Part shown: piece by piece, positions 25,563 to 34,709 of the stretch | Layout: every line of letters starts with the position of its first letter | Numbering within the stretch: position 1 is the first letter of the stretch | Assembly (NCBI RefSeq): GCF_000152805.1 | Contig: NZ_CH902578.1 | Coordinates: 2,503,074 to 2,567,073, forward strand | DNA: 64,000 bases | Direction: 5' to 3' | DNA from: Maritimibacter alkaliphilus HTCC2654 | GTDB taxonomy: Bacteria; Pseudomonadota; Alphaproteobacteria; Rhodobacterales; Rhodobacteraceae | Made by a program: the position numbers and the translations under genes | The notes under the pieces: model-generated | The model's database searches: none | What the model was told of the DNA's origin: nothing | The model's input: the letters and a program-made list of their open reading frames with translations, nothing else

Positions 25563-26027
25563 ATGGAACTATCCGAAATCCTTCGGCCCGCCGCCGTGAA
25601 GGTGGTCGCCAACGTTTCTTCGAAGAAACGTCTGTTTCAGGATCTGGGTGATCTTGTGTCGGCCACCTATGGGATCGACAACGCCGCCGCCTTTGCCGCT
25701 CTGCAAGAGCGCGAGACGCTGGGGCCCACCGGCGTGGGCCACGGCATCGCTCTGCCGCATGCAAGGATCGAAGGTCTCGACCGTGTGGTCGGGGCCTTCT
25801 TCCGGATCGAAAAGCCGGTGGATTTCGACTCCGTCGACCGTCAGCCGGTGGATCTGGTATTCGCGCTTTTCGCGCCCGATGGCGGCGGGGTCGACCACCT
25901 GAAAGCTCTCGCTCTCGTGTCGCGCACGATGCGGGATGCGGGCGTCACGGCCAAATTGCGCGCCAATGCGGACCCTGAGACCCTGCACACCATCCTGACG
26001 GAAGCGCAGGCCACGCGGGCGGCCTGA
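25563..26027 (+). CDS. ptsN: PTS IIA-like nitrogen-regulatory protein
   Basis: A 154-residue EIIA-Ntr protein. The phosphorylation-site histidine is in GIALPHARI near residue 63. It receives phosphate through the PtsP-NPr chain and tunes nitrogen, potassium and carbon metabolism. The ATG at 25563 gives the usual N-terminus MELSEILRP; a GTG 9 bases earlier is possible. It converges with the sulfotransferase gene with no bases between the two stop codons and no visible terminator. Confidence 0.94.
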   Translation: MELSEILRPAAVKVVANVSSKKRLFQDLGDLVSATYGIDNAAAFAALQERETLGPTGVGHGIALPHARIEGLDRVVGAFFRIEKPVDFDSVDRQPVDLVFALFAPDGGGVDHLKALALVSRTMRDAGVTAKLRANADPETLHTILTEAQATRAA

Positions 26028-27467
26028 TCAGCGCCCGTCTCGGTCCCATTTCTTGAAGCCGAAAGCCATGTAGTCGCGCGCATATGCGTCGCGCACGGCT
26101 TTTTCCACCTCGTCGTCATAGATCGACGCCAGCGGGAACGGCTCATCCGGGATGGCGTCTCCCAAGGGCGGCGGGTCGATCCCGATCTCCATCGCCAAGA
26201 CGGCCAGCCCTTCGTTGATCTGCGTCTCACGCAGAACGTGATCCGGCGCCACGAACTCGGAAAACCCACGGAGGAGGTTGTCCTGAGTCGCCCAGATCGG
26301 TTCCACCCCATGCACGCTGGACCCGCCCAGCGACCCGGTCACGAAATGCAGGAACCGCAGGAACGCCTTGCGGTGGCGCACGCGGTCATACCCTTCACCG
26401 ATGGGCGTGTCCCACGGGATGTCTAGGTCATATCGTTCGATCAGCCCGTGCCGAAGCTCCCACATCGTCCAGGGCGTGTGGTTCAGCACGTAGCGGCAGA
26501 AGACCGAATGCGCGCGCGCGACCGGGTGACGCAGCACCGTGAAGCTGCGGTGGCCCTTGTTCTGGTTCTTCCACTGCCGCAGCTCTTTCTGCGTAAAGCC
26601 GGTGTCCAGCACATCGCGGTGGACGTCGTCGATGGCGCCCAGCCAGTCGCGGATTTCCTGATCCAAGGCCCCCGGCACCGGCATGAAACATAACGGCGCC
26701 TTGTGGGCGGTGACATAGGTCGGAACGGACGGGCCGCGCGGGGGTTCGAAATTGGGCAGCGCGCCAAGATCGTATCGGTCGATCTCGTTCACCGTCTTTT
26801 CGATATCTTCGAAATTGCGGACCTTGTCCGCCAAAGGCTCGGGGTTCTGCTTCTTGAACTTGCCCGAGAAGTGCTTGATCTCTTCGGTTTCACCCAGAAA
26901 TCTGGCGAGACCGTTGACCACCTTGAGGTCCTGAATGTCGTCGTAGTCGATATAGAACCCTGCCTGCCCCTCGACCTGAAGCCGCCGCGCGATGCCGCGT
27001 TGCCGGTCCTTGACCGTGAAGTAGAAGTGCTTGAAATCCTTGGGGTCGAACTTGACCTTCCACTTCTTCACGTCGGCATGGTCGCCAAGCTGCCACTGCT
27101 TCGTCGACCATGCGATTCGCTGGCTGACCCATGCATCGACGAGGTTGCGGTTCAGGATGATCTTGGCGCAGCGCCGGTCCCCCATCACATGCTCGAATAC
27201 GCGCGGATCATGGTCATGGAACAGGCGGAAACCCGGAATGCCGTCCGTGTTTTCCTTCATCGCTTCGATCATACCGATGGGGTCGGCATCCCGCTTGGCC
27301 ATGGTGAAGCCGAACAGCTCGGTCCGGTCGGGATCGACGATGAGGTAGGGGTTATAGGCCTCGCCATAGCAGGTGATGCCGGGAAAGGCGTTGAGATTGG
27401 ATTCGAGGAAATTCGACCCTGTGCGCATCTCGGCAAGGATGACGAAATAATCGAAGGGGCGGTCCAT
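26028..27467 (-). CDS. Two-domain sulfotransferase
   Basis: A 479-residue protein with two sulfotransferase-like halves. The first (about 1-235) begins FVILAEMRTGSNFLESNL, a 5'-phosphosulfate-binding loop as in Stf0/NodH-type enzymes. The second (about 250-479) contains SFTVLRHPVARAHSVFCRY, the 3'-phosphate-binding signature of sulfotransferase family 2. Each would take sulfate from PAPS and place it on a sugar. Two linked domains are unusual and could sulfate two positions, or one may be inactive. It is the last gene of a glycosyltransferase row, 7 bases after the GT14 gene, and a CysQ gene that clears the by-product PAP lies 6 kb upstream in the same direction. Confidence 0.82.
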   Translation of the reverse strand: MDRPFDYFVILAEMRTGSNFLESNLNAFPGITCYGEAYNPYLIVDPDRTELFGFTMAKRDADPIGMIEAMKENTDGIPGFRLFHDHDPRVFEHVMGDRRCAKIILNRNLVDAWVSQRIAWSTKQWQLGDHADVKKWKVKFDPKDFKHFYFTVKDRQRGIARRLQVEGQAGFYIDYDDIQDLKVVNGLARFLGETEEIKHFSGKFKKQNPEPLADKVRNFEDIEKTVNEIDRYDLGALPNFEPPRGPSVPTYVTAHKAPLCFMPVPGALDQEIRDWLGAIDDVHRDVLDTGFTQKELRQWKNQNKGHRSFTVLRHPVARAHSVFCRYVLNHTPWTMWELRHGLIERYDLDIPWDTPIGEGYDRVRHRKAFLRFLHFVTGSLGGSSVHGVEPIWATQDNLLRGFSEFVAPDHVLRETQINEGLAVLAMEIGIDPPPLGDAIPDEPFPLASIYDDEVEKAVRDAYARDYMAFGFKKWDRDGR

Positions 27468-27474
27468 CGCGGTC

Positions 27475-29169
27475 CTACTTCACGAGGTATGGCTTGCGGG
27501 GTTTCTGGCGCGACGGCACATTCGCCCCGGTCGGGAAATCGCCCATGAGGTGTGGCTGCATCCCCTGATTCTTCAGGTTTTGCAGGAATTGTCCGAAACC
27601 CTCAAGCGATCGCATCCTTGGCGCTTCGGTCAGGCGGTTGGCATTGCGCGCCCCGATCTCGTCGATGATCGTCTGAAGCGGCTCCATCGGCGATTCCACG
27701 AAATCGGCGAGTGTCCAGATCCGCACGCGCGCCTTGGTCCAGACCGACCGCAGCACCTCCAGATGAACCGCCTCGATCTTTTGAAGCGCGGCCGCTTCGC
27801 GCCGGATTTCCGAAAAGTTCGCGTTGGAATAGAACAGCGGTACGGCCCAAGCGCCCGAAATGACGCTGATCTGAGCGTTCGGGTCTTTGGCGATATCCCA
27901 CGAGATATCCTGCGTATCCGCCGGGCCGAACATGAAACACTGTCGCTCGCCCCGCGTGTTCCAGATCAGGTTGGTCAGGAACGCGCGCGGGTTGTAGTCG
28001 CGCAGTTCGGCGCTGTCGGTCAGCGCGCCGGCAAAGACCTTTTGCCCCCCGGAAAACTCGACCCTGTCGGGGCCAAAGATATGCCCATGAACACGGGTGC
28101 CGGTGACACGGGCCAGCCAATCCTCGAAATCCTCGAACAGTTCGGTGAACCCCTCGAACACCGAATATTGCGACGATGTCAGGCCGTTTTCCCAATTGTC
28201 GTTCGGAAACCGGCTTTGCATGTACAGCCCCGGCCGCCCCTTCGTGCGCCGTTCGACTGCCTTGGAGAAAATGCGGTCGATCTTGCCGGGGTTCGGTTCG
28301 GCGCCCGTGAAGATCGAGCCATCGTCGGACAGGAACCCGGAGTAGAGCTTTTCGGCTTCGGGCCAGATCTTTCGCGCCACGAAACAGTCGGACCGGCGCA
28401 GAAGCTGCATGTGGTCGTCGTAGAAAATGTGCGGTTTGCCCTGAAAGTCGAACTTACTCAGCGTCAGCGAGCGGCTTTCGATATTCGTGGAATAGAGCCT
28501 GACGAGGGTCTGAAAATAGCTTTCGTCGGGTATCCAGACCTTCGAGAAATAGCGGTCGAACGCCGGGCGCTGCGGATCTTCGAGAATGGCGGTCAGGGTC
28601 TGACGGGTCAGGCACCACCACTGGCTTCCCAGATGCGGCACGAGCCCCTCGGGAATGCGCCGTTTGAATTTCCATCGGCGCTGAAAATTGACGTACCAGT
28701 CAAAGGCGCGACGCTGGCGTTTCCATGAAAAAGGGAATCTGAACGTGAACCGTTCGATATCCAGACCGCCGACCGTCCAAGGCACATCCTCGGTCGTGAC
28801 GCTTTCGATGAAGTTGGTCATCGGCCGTTCGGCGAGGTATTCCTTCATCTCCTCGACCGGACGAAGCGGCAGGCACGACCCCGACGCGAGGTAGACGTGC
28901 CGCACCTCGGGAAATTCGGCGAGCAGCAACTCCGAAGCCGATTGGCTAGCCTCGACAAGGCTCCATGTCCCCCAGTCGCAACTGTGCCGTTTGCAGAACT
29001 TGACGTTGTCGAGGTCCGCAAGGCTCGCCGTCAGTTCAAGGTATTTGCGGCGCTTCACCTTCTTGTCGACATGGATCACCACCGGGCAGTCGTTCTTGGC
29101 CCAATGGCGCGCAACCTGCGCCGCCCGGCCCAGCGCGGTATGGACCAGCATGGCGAACCCGACCGTCAC
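27475..29169 (-). CDS. GT14 (Branch-type) glycosyltransferase with DUF5927 C-terminus
   Basis: A 564-residue protein. Residues about 1-260 match the core-2/I-branching (GT14) fold, with VVIHVDKKV early on and HVYLASGSCLPLRPVEEM for the acceptor/donor region. Residues about 270-540 form a second domain resembling DUF5927, which follows GT14 domains in Rhodobacteraceae. GT14 enzymes transfer GlcNAc or xylose from UDP-sugars. The GTG start at 29169 gives a 4-base GTGA overlap with the upstream glycosyltransferase, which settles the start. No signal peptide or membrane segment is seen, so it works in the cytoplasm on a growing glycan. Confidence 0.85.
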   Translation of the reverse strand: MTVGFAMLVHTALGRAAQVARHWAKNDCPVVIHVDKKVKRRKYLELTASLADLDNVKFCKRHSCDWGTWSLVEASQSASELLLAEFPEVRHVYLASGSCLPLRPVEEMKEYLAERPMTNFIESVTTEDVPWTVGGLDIERFTFRFPFSWKRQRRAFDWYVNFQRRWKFKRRIPEGLVPHLGSQWWCLTRQTLTAILEDPQRPAFDRYFSKVWIPDESYFQTLVRLYSTNIESRSLTLSKFDFQGKPHIFYDDHMQLLRRSDCFVARKIWPEAEKLYSGFLSDDGSIFTGAEPNPGKIDRIFSKAVERRTKGRPGLYMQSRFPNDNWENGLTSSQYSVFEGFTELFEDFEDWLARVTGTRVHGHIFGPDRVEFSGGQKVFAGALTDSAELRDYNPRAFLTNLIWNTRGERQCFMFGPADTQDISWDIAKDPNAQISVISGAWAVPLFYSNANFSEIRREAAALQKIEAVHLEVLRSVWTKARVRIWTLADFVESPMEPLQTIIDEIGARNANRLTEAPRMRSLEGFGQFLQNLKNQGMQPHLMGDFPTGANVPSRQKPRKPYLVK

Positions 29170-30176
29170 GCCCAGTTCCCCTTGGACATGATCCCGAGAA
29201 TCTCGAGCTGCCGCCAGTTGATGTATTTTTCGGACCACTTGCACCACAGGTCCGGGTCATCCTCGAGTTTCTCGTGATACGCCTTGTATTCATGGCTGGC
29301 GGCATAGTGCTGCTTGCGCTCCAACTCCTCCGCCGCCTTGATCGCGAAAGTGTCGAGGAACTTGGCGTGCAGCAGGCAGCCGGACGCCTTTTCCCCGCCC
29401 CACTCGTCGTAGACGAGGTTCAGACCGCGGGGCAGCAGGTTATGCGTGGACGAGACATAGGTGTAGTTGCGATGCCATTTGACCAGCGGAATCTTGTTCA
29501 GCGCGGGGGCGCGGGCCGGGTTGTCGGGAAAGAACATGCGCGCGCGCGGACCGCCCTGAATCCAGAGGTTTCCGAACTTCTTGTTCTTCTCGATCATGTA
29601 GTTGCCGGCGTCGAACCAATTCGCGATCTCGAACGGGTCCTGCCCTTCGCGGTAGGGCTGCCGACCCATCGGACCCTTCGGATACATATCCAGTAGCATG
29701 GCCCCGAAACTTTTGATCGAAGACGCGTCGAGCCAGTCGGTCAGCGCCCGTAACCCCCGCGTGTCGCAGAACGGAAAAACGAGGAACTCGTCCGGGTCGA
29801 TGGTCAGGCACCAGTGGCCATGACCGTGGCGCCGCATCAGCCAGTTGAGCCAATCCATCCCGAACCGCGCGCGCTTGTAGCTCGCTTTCGAGGTCCAGAC
29901 CGACACATCGGGTTGCTGCGCCAGATACTCGGCAGACCCGTCGTCGCTGTCGTTGTCGACGAAGATGAAGTGCCCGACACCCATGTCACGGTAGAACCGC
30001 AGAAAATACGGCAGTCGCACACGTTCGTTCCGCGCGGTGCAAAAAACAAGAATGTCACGAGGCTTGATTGTGTCGGTTTTGTCGACAATCGGCTTGATCT
30101 CGCGACGTTTGCGGAAGGCACGAATACGCCAGCGCTTTCGCAGGAGACGCAATCGGTATGTCCGCACAATGCCCAA
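29166..30176 (-). CDS. Glycosyltransferase family 2-type protein
   Basis: A 336-residue protein of the Glyco_tranf_2_4 type. After a basic N-terminus (RLRLLRKRWRIRAFRKRR region) comes the GT-A core: FCTARNERVRLPYFLRFYR, the VDNDSDDGS nucleotide-binding motif and TIDPDEFLVFP, which holds the metal-binding DxD-like site. The TTG at 30176 is chosen because GGAAGGGG lies 5 bases upstream; longer readings from TTG 30200 or GTG 30191 lack a ribosome site. It is coupled to the GT14 gene downstream by the GTGA overlap. The basic N-terminal segment may hold the protein at the inner face of the membrane. Confidence 0.85.
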   Translation of the reverse strand: MGIVRTYRLRLLRKRWRIRAFRKRREIKPIVDKTDTIKPRDILVFCTARNERVRLPYFLRFYRDMGVGHFIFVDNDSDDGSAEYLAQQPDVSVWTSKASYKRARFGMDWLNWLMRRHGHGHWCLTIDPDEFLVFPFCDTRGLRALTDWLDASSIKSFGAMLLDMYPKGPMGRQPYREGQDPFEIANWFDAGNYMIEKNKKFGNLWIQGGPRARMFFPDNPARAPALNKIPLVKWHRNYTYVSSTHNLLPRGLNLVYDEWGGEKASGCLLHAKFLDTFAIKAAEELERKQHYAASHEYKAYHEKLEDDPDLWCKWSEKYINWRQLEILGIMSKGNWA

Positions 30177-30215
30177 AATCGCCCCTTCCACGCCGCACAA
30201 GCTTGGTCGCCTGTA

Positions 30216-31436
30216 TCATAGGCACTTTAAGACAAGGTTGAAGTGATCATCCCACGTTGGAAGCGATGATGCCGTTGCCTGTGCCCCGCGGTTCTTTGTC
30301 GCGAATGTTCTTATCTGTTCCACCCAAGAATACAGATCGTGTGGATCGAGGTAAACGAGATTGTTTCCAAACACTTCACGATAAACTGGAAGGTCCGAGG
30401 CGATCACGGGGCAGCCCAGCGCAAGCGCCTCGCCTGGCGGCAGTCCGAACCCTTCGACGAGGCTCGGCATGAGCAGGGCTTGCGCGCGTGTCAGCAGGCT
30501 GGCGACCGCGCCATCGGGAAGCGGACCAAGCTCCCGCACATGGGCCGGGCCTTTGTCCAGCCGATCGAAGACGGGTTCATTGCGCCAACCGCGCGATCCG
30601 ACGATGTAGAGCATGGGCATATCGTCGCCCGGCAACCGGGTGGCGAGTTTGGCCCAAGCGTCGAGAAGCAACGCATGGTTCTTGCGCGGTTCGATGGTGC
30701 CCAGCACAACGAAATAGGGTCTATCCCGCCTGATATTGGCCGAAAGCTGCGTGTCGTCGGGGACCGGTGCGTCGATACCGAGATGCGCTACGATGCCGTC
30801 CGGCACCCTGCCCTCACGTGCGAAATGGCGTTCGGTCAGCTCGCGCGTGGCCTGCGCCGTATGAACCACCAGATCGGCCTTGCCCGCGACTTGCTGTATG
30901 CGGGCGCGGAAACTGTCGACCGTCCCTTCGCGCTGCCAATCCGGGTGGTCGAGCGGGATGGTGTCATGGACAAGCACGACGACCATTCCGCCCAGCCGAT
31001 GCACGGCGTCGAACACGCTGACCTGAAGATCGGAATGGCCGACGTTGATCCAACAGGGTGGGCCGGGAAGCGTATCCCTCAACAGACCCGGCAAAGCACG
31101 ACGATTCGCACGACCAAGGCTCAGGCGGCGCACGTCGGCCTCGGCCCGCCGTTTCTCGGGATGCGCCTTCAGAAACAGACGTGACAGCGTATCGGCCTGA
31201 CCCCATGGAATGCGGCCGAACAGCCGATCGGCGAGCGCGTGTGATCCGGCCCGGTCGAAAAGCGTGAACCCGAACGAGGATCGAACGAGCGCGAAAAGGG
31301 GCTCATCCTCGGCGAGCAGCCGTTGCAGATAGGCCGCTTCGACCCGGTCGATCCCGGTCCACGCGCCCCGTCCGACGCGGGAAACAAGGCGCGACAGGTC
31401 GAGAAGTCGAACCGTGCCCGTCGCGCCCGTGGTCAA
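30216..31436 (-). CDS. Glycosyltransferase family 1 (GT4-type)
   Basis: A 406-residue GT-B glycosyltransferase. The C-terminal donor domain shows VLGTIEPRKNHALLLDAW and the E-x7-E motif in LVEGFGLPPGEALALGCPV, typical of mannosyltransferases such as WbaZ. The start is TTG at 31436 with AAGGGG 6-7 bases upstream, 11 bases after the galU stop in the coding direction. No membrane segment is evident. It probably adds a hexose to the same polysaccharide as its neighbours; the donor sugar is not clear. Confidence 0.88.
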   Translation of the reverse strand: MTTGATGTVRLLDLSRLVSRVGRGAWTGIDRVEAAYLQRLLAEDEPLFALVRSSFGFTLFDRAGSHALADRLFGRIPWGQADTLSRLFLKAHPEKRRAEADVRRLSLGRANRRALPGLLRDTLPGPPCWINVGHSDLQVSVFDAVHRLGGMVVVLVHDTIPLDHPDWQREGTVDSFRARIQQVAGKADLVVHTAQATRELTERHFAREGRVPDGIVAHLGIDAPVPDDTQLSANIRRDRPYFVVLGTIEPRKNHALLLDAWAKLATRLPGDDMPMLYIVGSRGWRNEPVFDRLDKGPAHVRELGPLPDGAVASLLTRAQALLMPSLVEGFGLPPGEALALGCPVIASDLPVYREVFGNNLVYLDPHDLYSWVEQIRTFATKNRGAQATASSLPTWDDHFNLVLKCL

Positions 31437-31446
31437 TCCGCGCCCC

Positions 31447-32343
31447 TTATTCGGCGGCGCGTTTCATCGCGACGATCTGCTCGAGGTGCTCCATAAGCTC
31501 GTCGTGCAACTCTTCGCGTTCCAGCCCGAAGGAAACGGTCGCTTGCAGGTATCCGGCCTTCGACCCGCAGTCAAACCGCTGGCCATCGAACCGATAGCCA
31601 TGCACCGCTCGGCCCTGCGTGATTTCATCCGCAATCGCGTCGGTGAGTTGAATCTCACCGCCTGCCCCCTTCTTGAACGACCCGAGGTTGTTCAGCACGT
31701 CCGGCGTCAGGATGTAGCGGCCGATCACGGCAAGGTTCGTGGGCTGGGTGCCCGCTGCGGGCTTTTCGACCATCGCTTTGACCTTGGCCAGACGCCCGTT
31801 CTCGCTTTCGACGTCGAGGATACCATAGGACGACGCCTTGTCCTCCGGCACTTCCATGCAGGCGACCATCGCGCCCCCGGTTTCCTCATAAGCTTCGACC
31901 ATCTGTTGCAGGCAGGACTTGCCATTGGTCGCGATCACGTCGTCGGGCAGGATCACCGCGAACGGTTCGTCGCCGATCAGGCGGTGCGCGCAATAGATCG
32001 CGTGGCCCAGACCCAACGCCTTGTGCTGGCGGATATAGGCGATGGCGCCCGATTCCATGTTCGTCGCATTCAGGACATCGAGAAGCTTGTCCTTGCCCTT
32101 TTCCTTCAGGTCCTCTTCGAGGATCGGGGCACGGTCGAAGTAATCTTCGAGCGAGCCCTTGCCGCGTGACGTGACGAAGATGAACTCCTCGATCCCGGCC
32201 GCGCGGGCCTCGTCGATCGCGTATTGGATAAGCGGTCGGTCAACCAGCGTCATGATCTCCTTGGGGATCGACTTGGTCGCGGGCAAAAAGCGCGTCCCAA
32301 GCCCCGCCACGGGGAAAATCGCCTTGGTTACCTTGTTCGTCAT
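31447..32343 (-). CDS. galU: UTP-glucose-1-phosphate uridylyltransferase
   Basis: A 298-residue GalU that makes UDP-glucose from UTP and glucose-1-phosphate. The nucleotide-binding loop AGLGTRFLPATKSIPKEIM and the VEKPAAGTQPTNLAVIGRY segment are intact. The ATG at 32343 follows AAGGTGAGA; the upstream extension is not supported. UDP-glucose, and UDP-glucuronate or UDP-galactose made from it, would supply the glycosyltransferases encoded directly downstream. Confidence 0.96.
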   Translation of the reverse strand: MTNKVTKAIFPVAGLGTRFLPATKSIPKEIMTLVDRPLIQYAIDEARAAGIEEFIFVTSRGKGSLEDYFDRAPILEEDLKEKGKDKLLDVLNATNMESGAIAYIRQHKALGLGHAIYCAHRLIGDEPFAVILPDDVIATNGKSCLQQMVEAYEETGGAMVACMEVPEDKASSYGILDVESENGRLAKVKAMVEKPAAGTQPTNLAVIGRYILTPDVLNNLGSFKKGAGGEIQLTDAIADEITQGRAVHGYRFDGQRFDCGSKAGYLQATVSFGLEREELHDELMEHLEQIVAMKRAAE

Positions 32344-32479
32344 TTGGATCTCACCTTTTGAAATCTTGCCGTGCTGCACGTGCGTATCAATTGAACGCAG
32401 TGGCGGGAACCTTAGGTCCCGATTGCGACAACCATATGTTCAGCCCATGGGCACGTCACCCAGATATTGGGCAATCTGC

Positions 32480-33706
32480 CTATTTGAAACGCAGCTTGGA
32501 AAGTCTTGCCTGTTCTTTTTGCACCCGTGCGCTGAAGCTTGCCCATCTGAACCATGGGCCGTCACGGACCGAGCGACCGAACAATCCCCCCCATTGTTCC
32601 CAATATCCCTCTGGGTTGAACGCCGCGCGGTGCGACAGGGCTGTCGGAGAGAACCGAAACACCGTCGCGACCTCACCCTGCGCCACCGCTCGTTTCGCTT
32701 TCACGGCAAGTGTTCGTCGTTGCCACGAGCGACCCGAGAAGACTGACGATTGCCCGGATGAAAGCGGAGCGTAGGGCAGGAACGGTTCAGGCGTGGCCGG
32801 GAACTCCACCGCTTCGCCAACCGACGTTTTGCGACCCTCTGCGATGCCGGTTTCCAGCGTGACGAGAAGCGGCGCGATCTCGTCAGGCGAAAGCGCACCA
32901 TCGACCATTTGTCCGATCAATCGCGCTTTCTGGCTTGAATAGAGTCTGTTCAACGCCCCTTCCAGCACGCTGTGAGGCGCATGTTTTCGCAGAAAAGCCG
33001 CCGTAGACACCCCGATATCCGTAAGGTCCGATGCGCCACGATTGGCGCGCCGTCGGGCCGATCCGGCAAAGCCGTGATGCACCTGCGCCAAGGGAACAAT
33101 CACCGTCTTTCGGTCACGCAGACGGTAGTTCACTTCGGTCTCGTCCAGATAGAACCGGAACGCGGGATCGAAGCCGCCGAGGTTTGTGATCACATCGCGC
33201 CGCACGGCCATGTTCGTGCCTTCGGTCTTTATGGCCTCACCTTCCTTCACGGCGGGCGTGAACGGCGCGTCCTGATCCAGTGACAGGTTACGGGTCTCGC
33301 CCAGCGCGTTCACCGCGCGGACGGGCCATTGGAACGTGATCCCGTTCCGCCCCCGCACCAAACCGCCGACCTGCACGACCTCCGGGTCACGGAAGGGGTC
33401 ACAAAGGTGGGTAAGCCATGTCGGTTCCGGCACGGCGTCGTCGTCGATGAAGGCTACAATCTCGCCCGTCGCACGGTCGATGCCGATGTTGCGCGCGACC
33501 GAGATGTTCGCTTCGTCACAGGCAGCGAGCTTGACGCGATCCTGCCAGCCCATCCCGACCACGGCATCGCGACCCTGTTCGTCCGCAACGACGACGATTT
33601 CGAATTGCGGATACCAAAGCTGCCCGATCCCGGTGAGGGCACGTTGCAGCAAACCGGGCCGACCGCGGCTGACGACGATCACCGACACGGGGATCGCGCC
33701 AGTCAC
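32480..33706 (-). CDS. Glycosyltransferase family 2
   Basis: A 408-residue GT2 enzyme. The GT-A domain occupies about 1-230 with VSVIVVSRGRPGLLQRAL, VVVADEQGRD and the metal-binding VAFIDDDAVPEP; YLDETEVNYRLRDR later resembles the ED-x-E region of the family. The remaining 170 residues are of unknown fold. The GTG at 33706 is chosen from GGGAG six bases upstream and because MTGAIPVSVIVVSRG is the usual beginning. It lies between cysQ and galU, all on the minus strand. Confidence 0.85.
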   Translation of the reverse strand: MTGAIPVSVIVVSRGRPGLLQRALTGIGQLWYPQFEIVVVADEQGRDAVVGMGWQDRVKLAACDEANISVARNIGIDRATGEIVAFIDDDAVPEPTWLTHLCDPFRDPEVVQVGGLVRGRNGITFQWPVRAVNALGETRNLSLDQDAPFTPAVKEGEAIKTEGTNMAVRRDVITNLGGFDPAFRFYLDETEVNYRLRDRKTVIVPLAQVHHGFAGSARRRANRGASDLTDIGVSTAAFLRKHAPHSVLEGALNRLYSSQKARLIGQMVDGALSPDEIAPLLVTLETGIAEGRKTSVGEAVEFPATPEPFLPYAPLSSGQSSVFSGRSWQRRTLAVKAKRAVAQGEVATVFRFSPTALSHRAAFNPEGYWEQWGGLFGRSVRDGPWFRWASFSARVQKEQARLSKLRFK

Positions 33707-33790
33707 GCCATGCTCCCGTTTGTCGCCACGGCCCGCCCGCCGCACATGATGGTGCGGACTTGTCGTCGGTGTCCCGTGGCGGTGCTCACG

Positions 33791-34588
33791 TCACGCCGAC
33801 TTCAACTCCACGCCCGGGGCGTAGGCGATGAAGAAGGGGTTTTCGTAGATCGGTTTGCCATAGGTCAGGGGCTCGTGGTTGTCGAAACGCACAACCTCAC
33901 CCCCCGCGCCCTTTAGCACGGCGTGCCCTGCGGCGGTGTCCCACTCCATCGTGCGCCCGAGACGGGGGTAAAGGTCCGCCTCGCCCGTCGCGACAAGGCA
34001 GAACTTCAGGCTCGATCCCGCGCTGGTCATGTCCTTGACGGCGTATTTGGCGATGTAATCGTCGGTCGCCTGATCCCGGTGCGATTTCGAGGCGACGACC
34101 ATGAGGGCGCCGTTGTCCGGGTGCGACACGCGGATCGGGGTGCAATGGCCGGGCATGTCGGGGTGCAGGTCGCCGGTTTCCTCGACCGAGGCGCCGTCTT
34201 CCATCGTATAGAACATCCGCTTGCGGGCGGGTGCATAGACGACGCCGCGCACGGGGGTGCCGTCGACGACATAGGCGATATTCACCGTGAAATCGCCGCG
34301 CCGCTTCACGAATTCCTTGGTGCCGTCGAGCGGATCGGCGATCAGGAATTCCGAGGCGCTTTCGCTGTGGCTGTCGGCCTGTTCTTCGGTCACGACCAGC
34401 ACGTCGGGAAACGCTTTCTTCAACCCGGCCGAGATCAGGGCATCCGCCGCTTCATCGGCTTCGGTTACAGGGCTGTCGTCCGACTTCGAGCGCACCTCGA
34501 AATCGTCGGCGTCGTAGATCTCCATGATCCTGTCGCCCGCCTCGATCGCCAGACGCCGCATTACGCCCATAAGCTTTTCGTAATCCAA
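33791..34588 (-). CDS. cysQ: 3'(2'),5'-bisphosphate nucleotidase CysQ
   Basis: A 265-residue member of the inositol monophosphatase-like family. The metal site is visible in TEEQ, DPLDGTKEF and EWDTAAGHAVLKGAGG. CysQ removes the 3'-phosphate from PAP, the inhibitory by-product of PAPS-dependent sulfation. TTG at 34588 is used since AGAGGAG sits 5 bases upstream; the longer reading has no ribosome site. Its presence at the head of a gene row that ends in a sulfotransferase supports a sulfated product for the locus, though CysQ also serves sulfate assimilation generally. Confidence 0.92.
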   Translation of the reverse strand: MDYEKLMGVMRRLAIEAGDRIMEIYDADDFEVRSKSDDSPVTEADEAADALISAGLKKAFPDVLVVTEEQADSHSESASEFLIADPLDGTKEFVKRRGDFTVNIAYVVDGTPVRGVVYAPARKRMFYTMEDGASVEETGDLHPDMPGHCTPIRVSHPDNGALMVVASKSHRDQATDDYIAKYAVKDMTSAGSSLKFCLVATGEADLYPRLGRTMEWDTAAGHAVLKGAGGEVVRFDNHEPLTYGKPIYENPFFIAYAPGVELKSA

Positions 34589-34709
34589 GGCCGCTCCTCT
34601 CGCCGGACCCTCCGGCATCATTGAATTAACACATCATGCCCCTTATGCTGCCGCATCAAGGGAACAGCAAGATTTCCAAGCGAAAATTGGCGGGCAGGCC
34701 ACAGGACGC

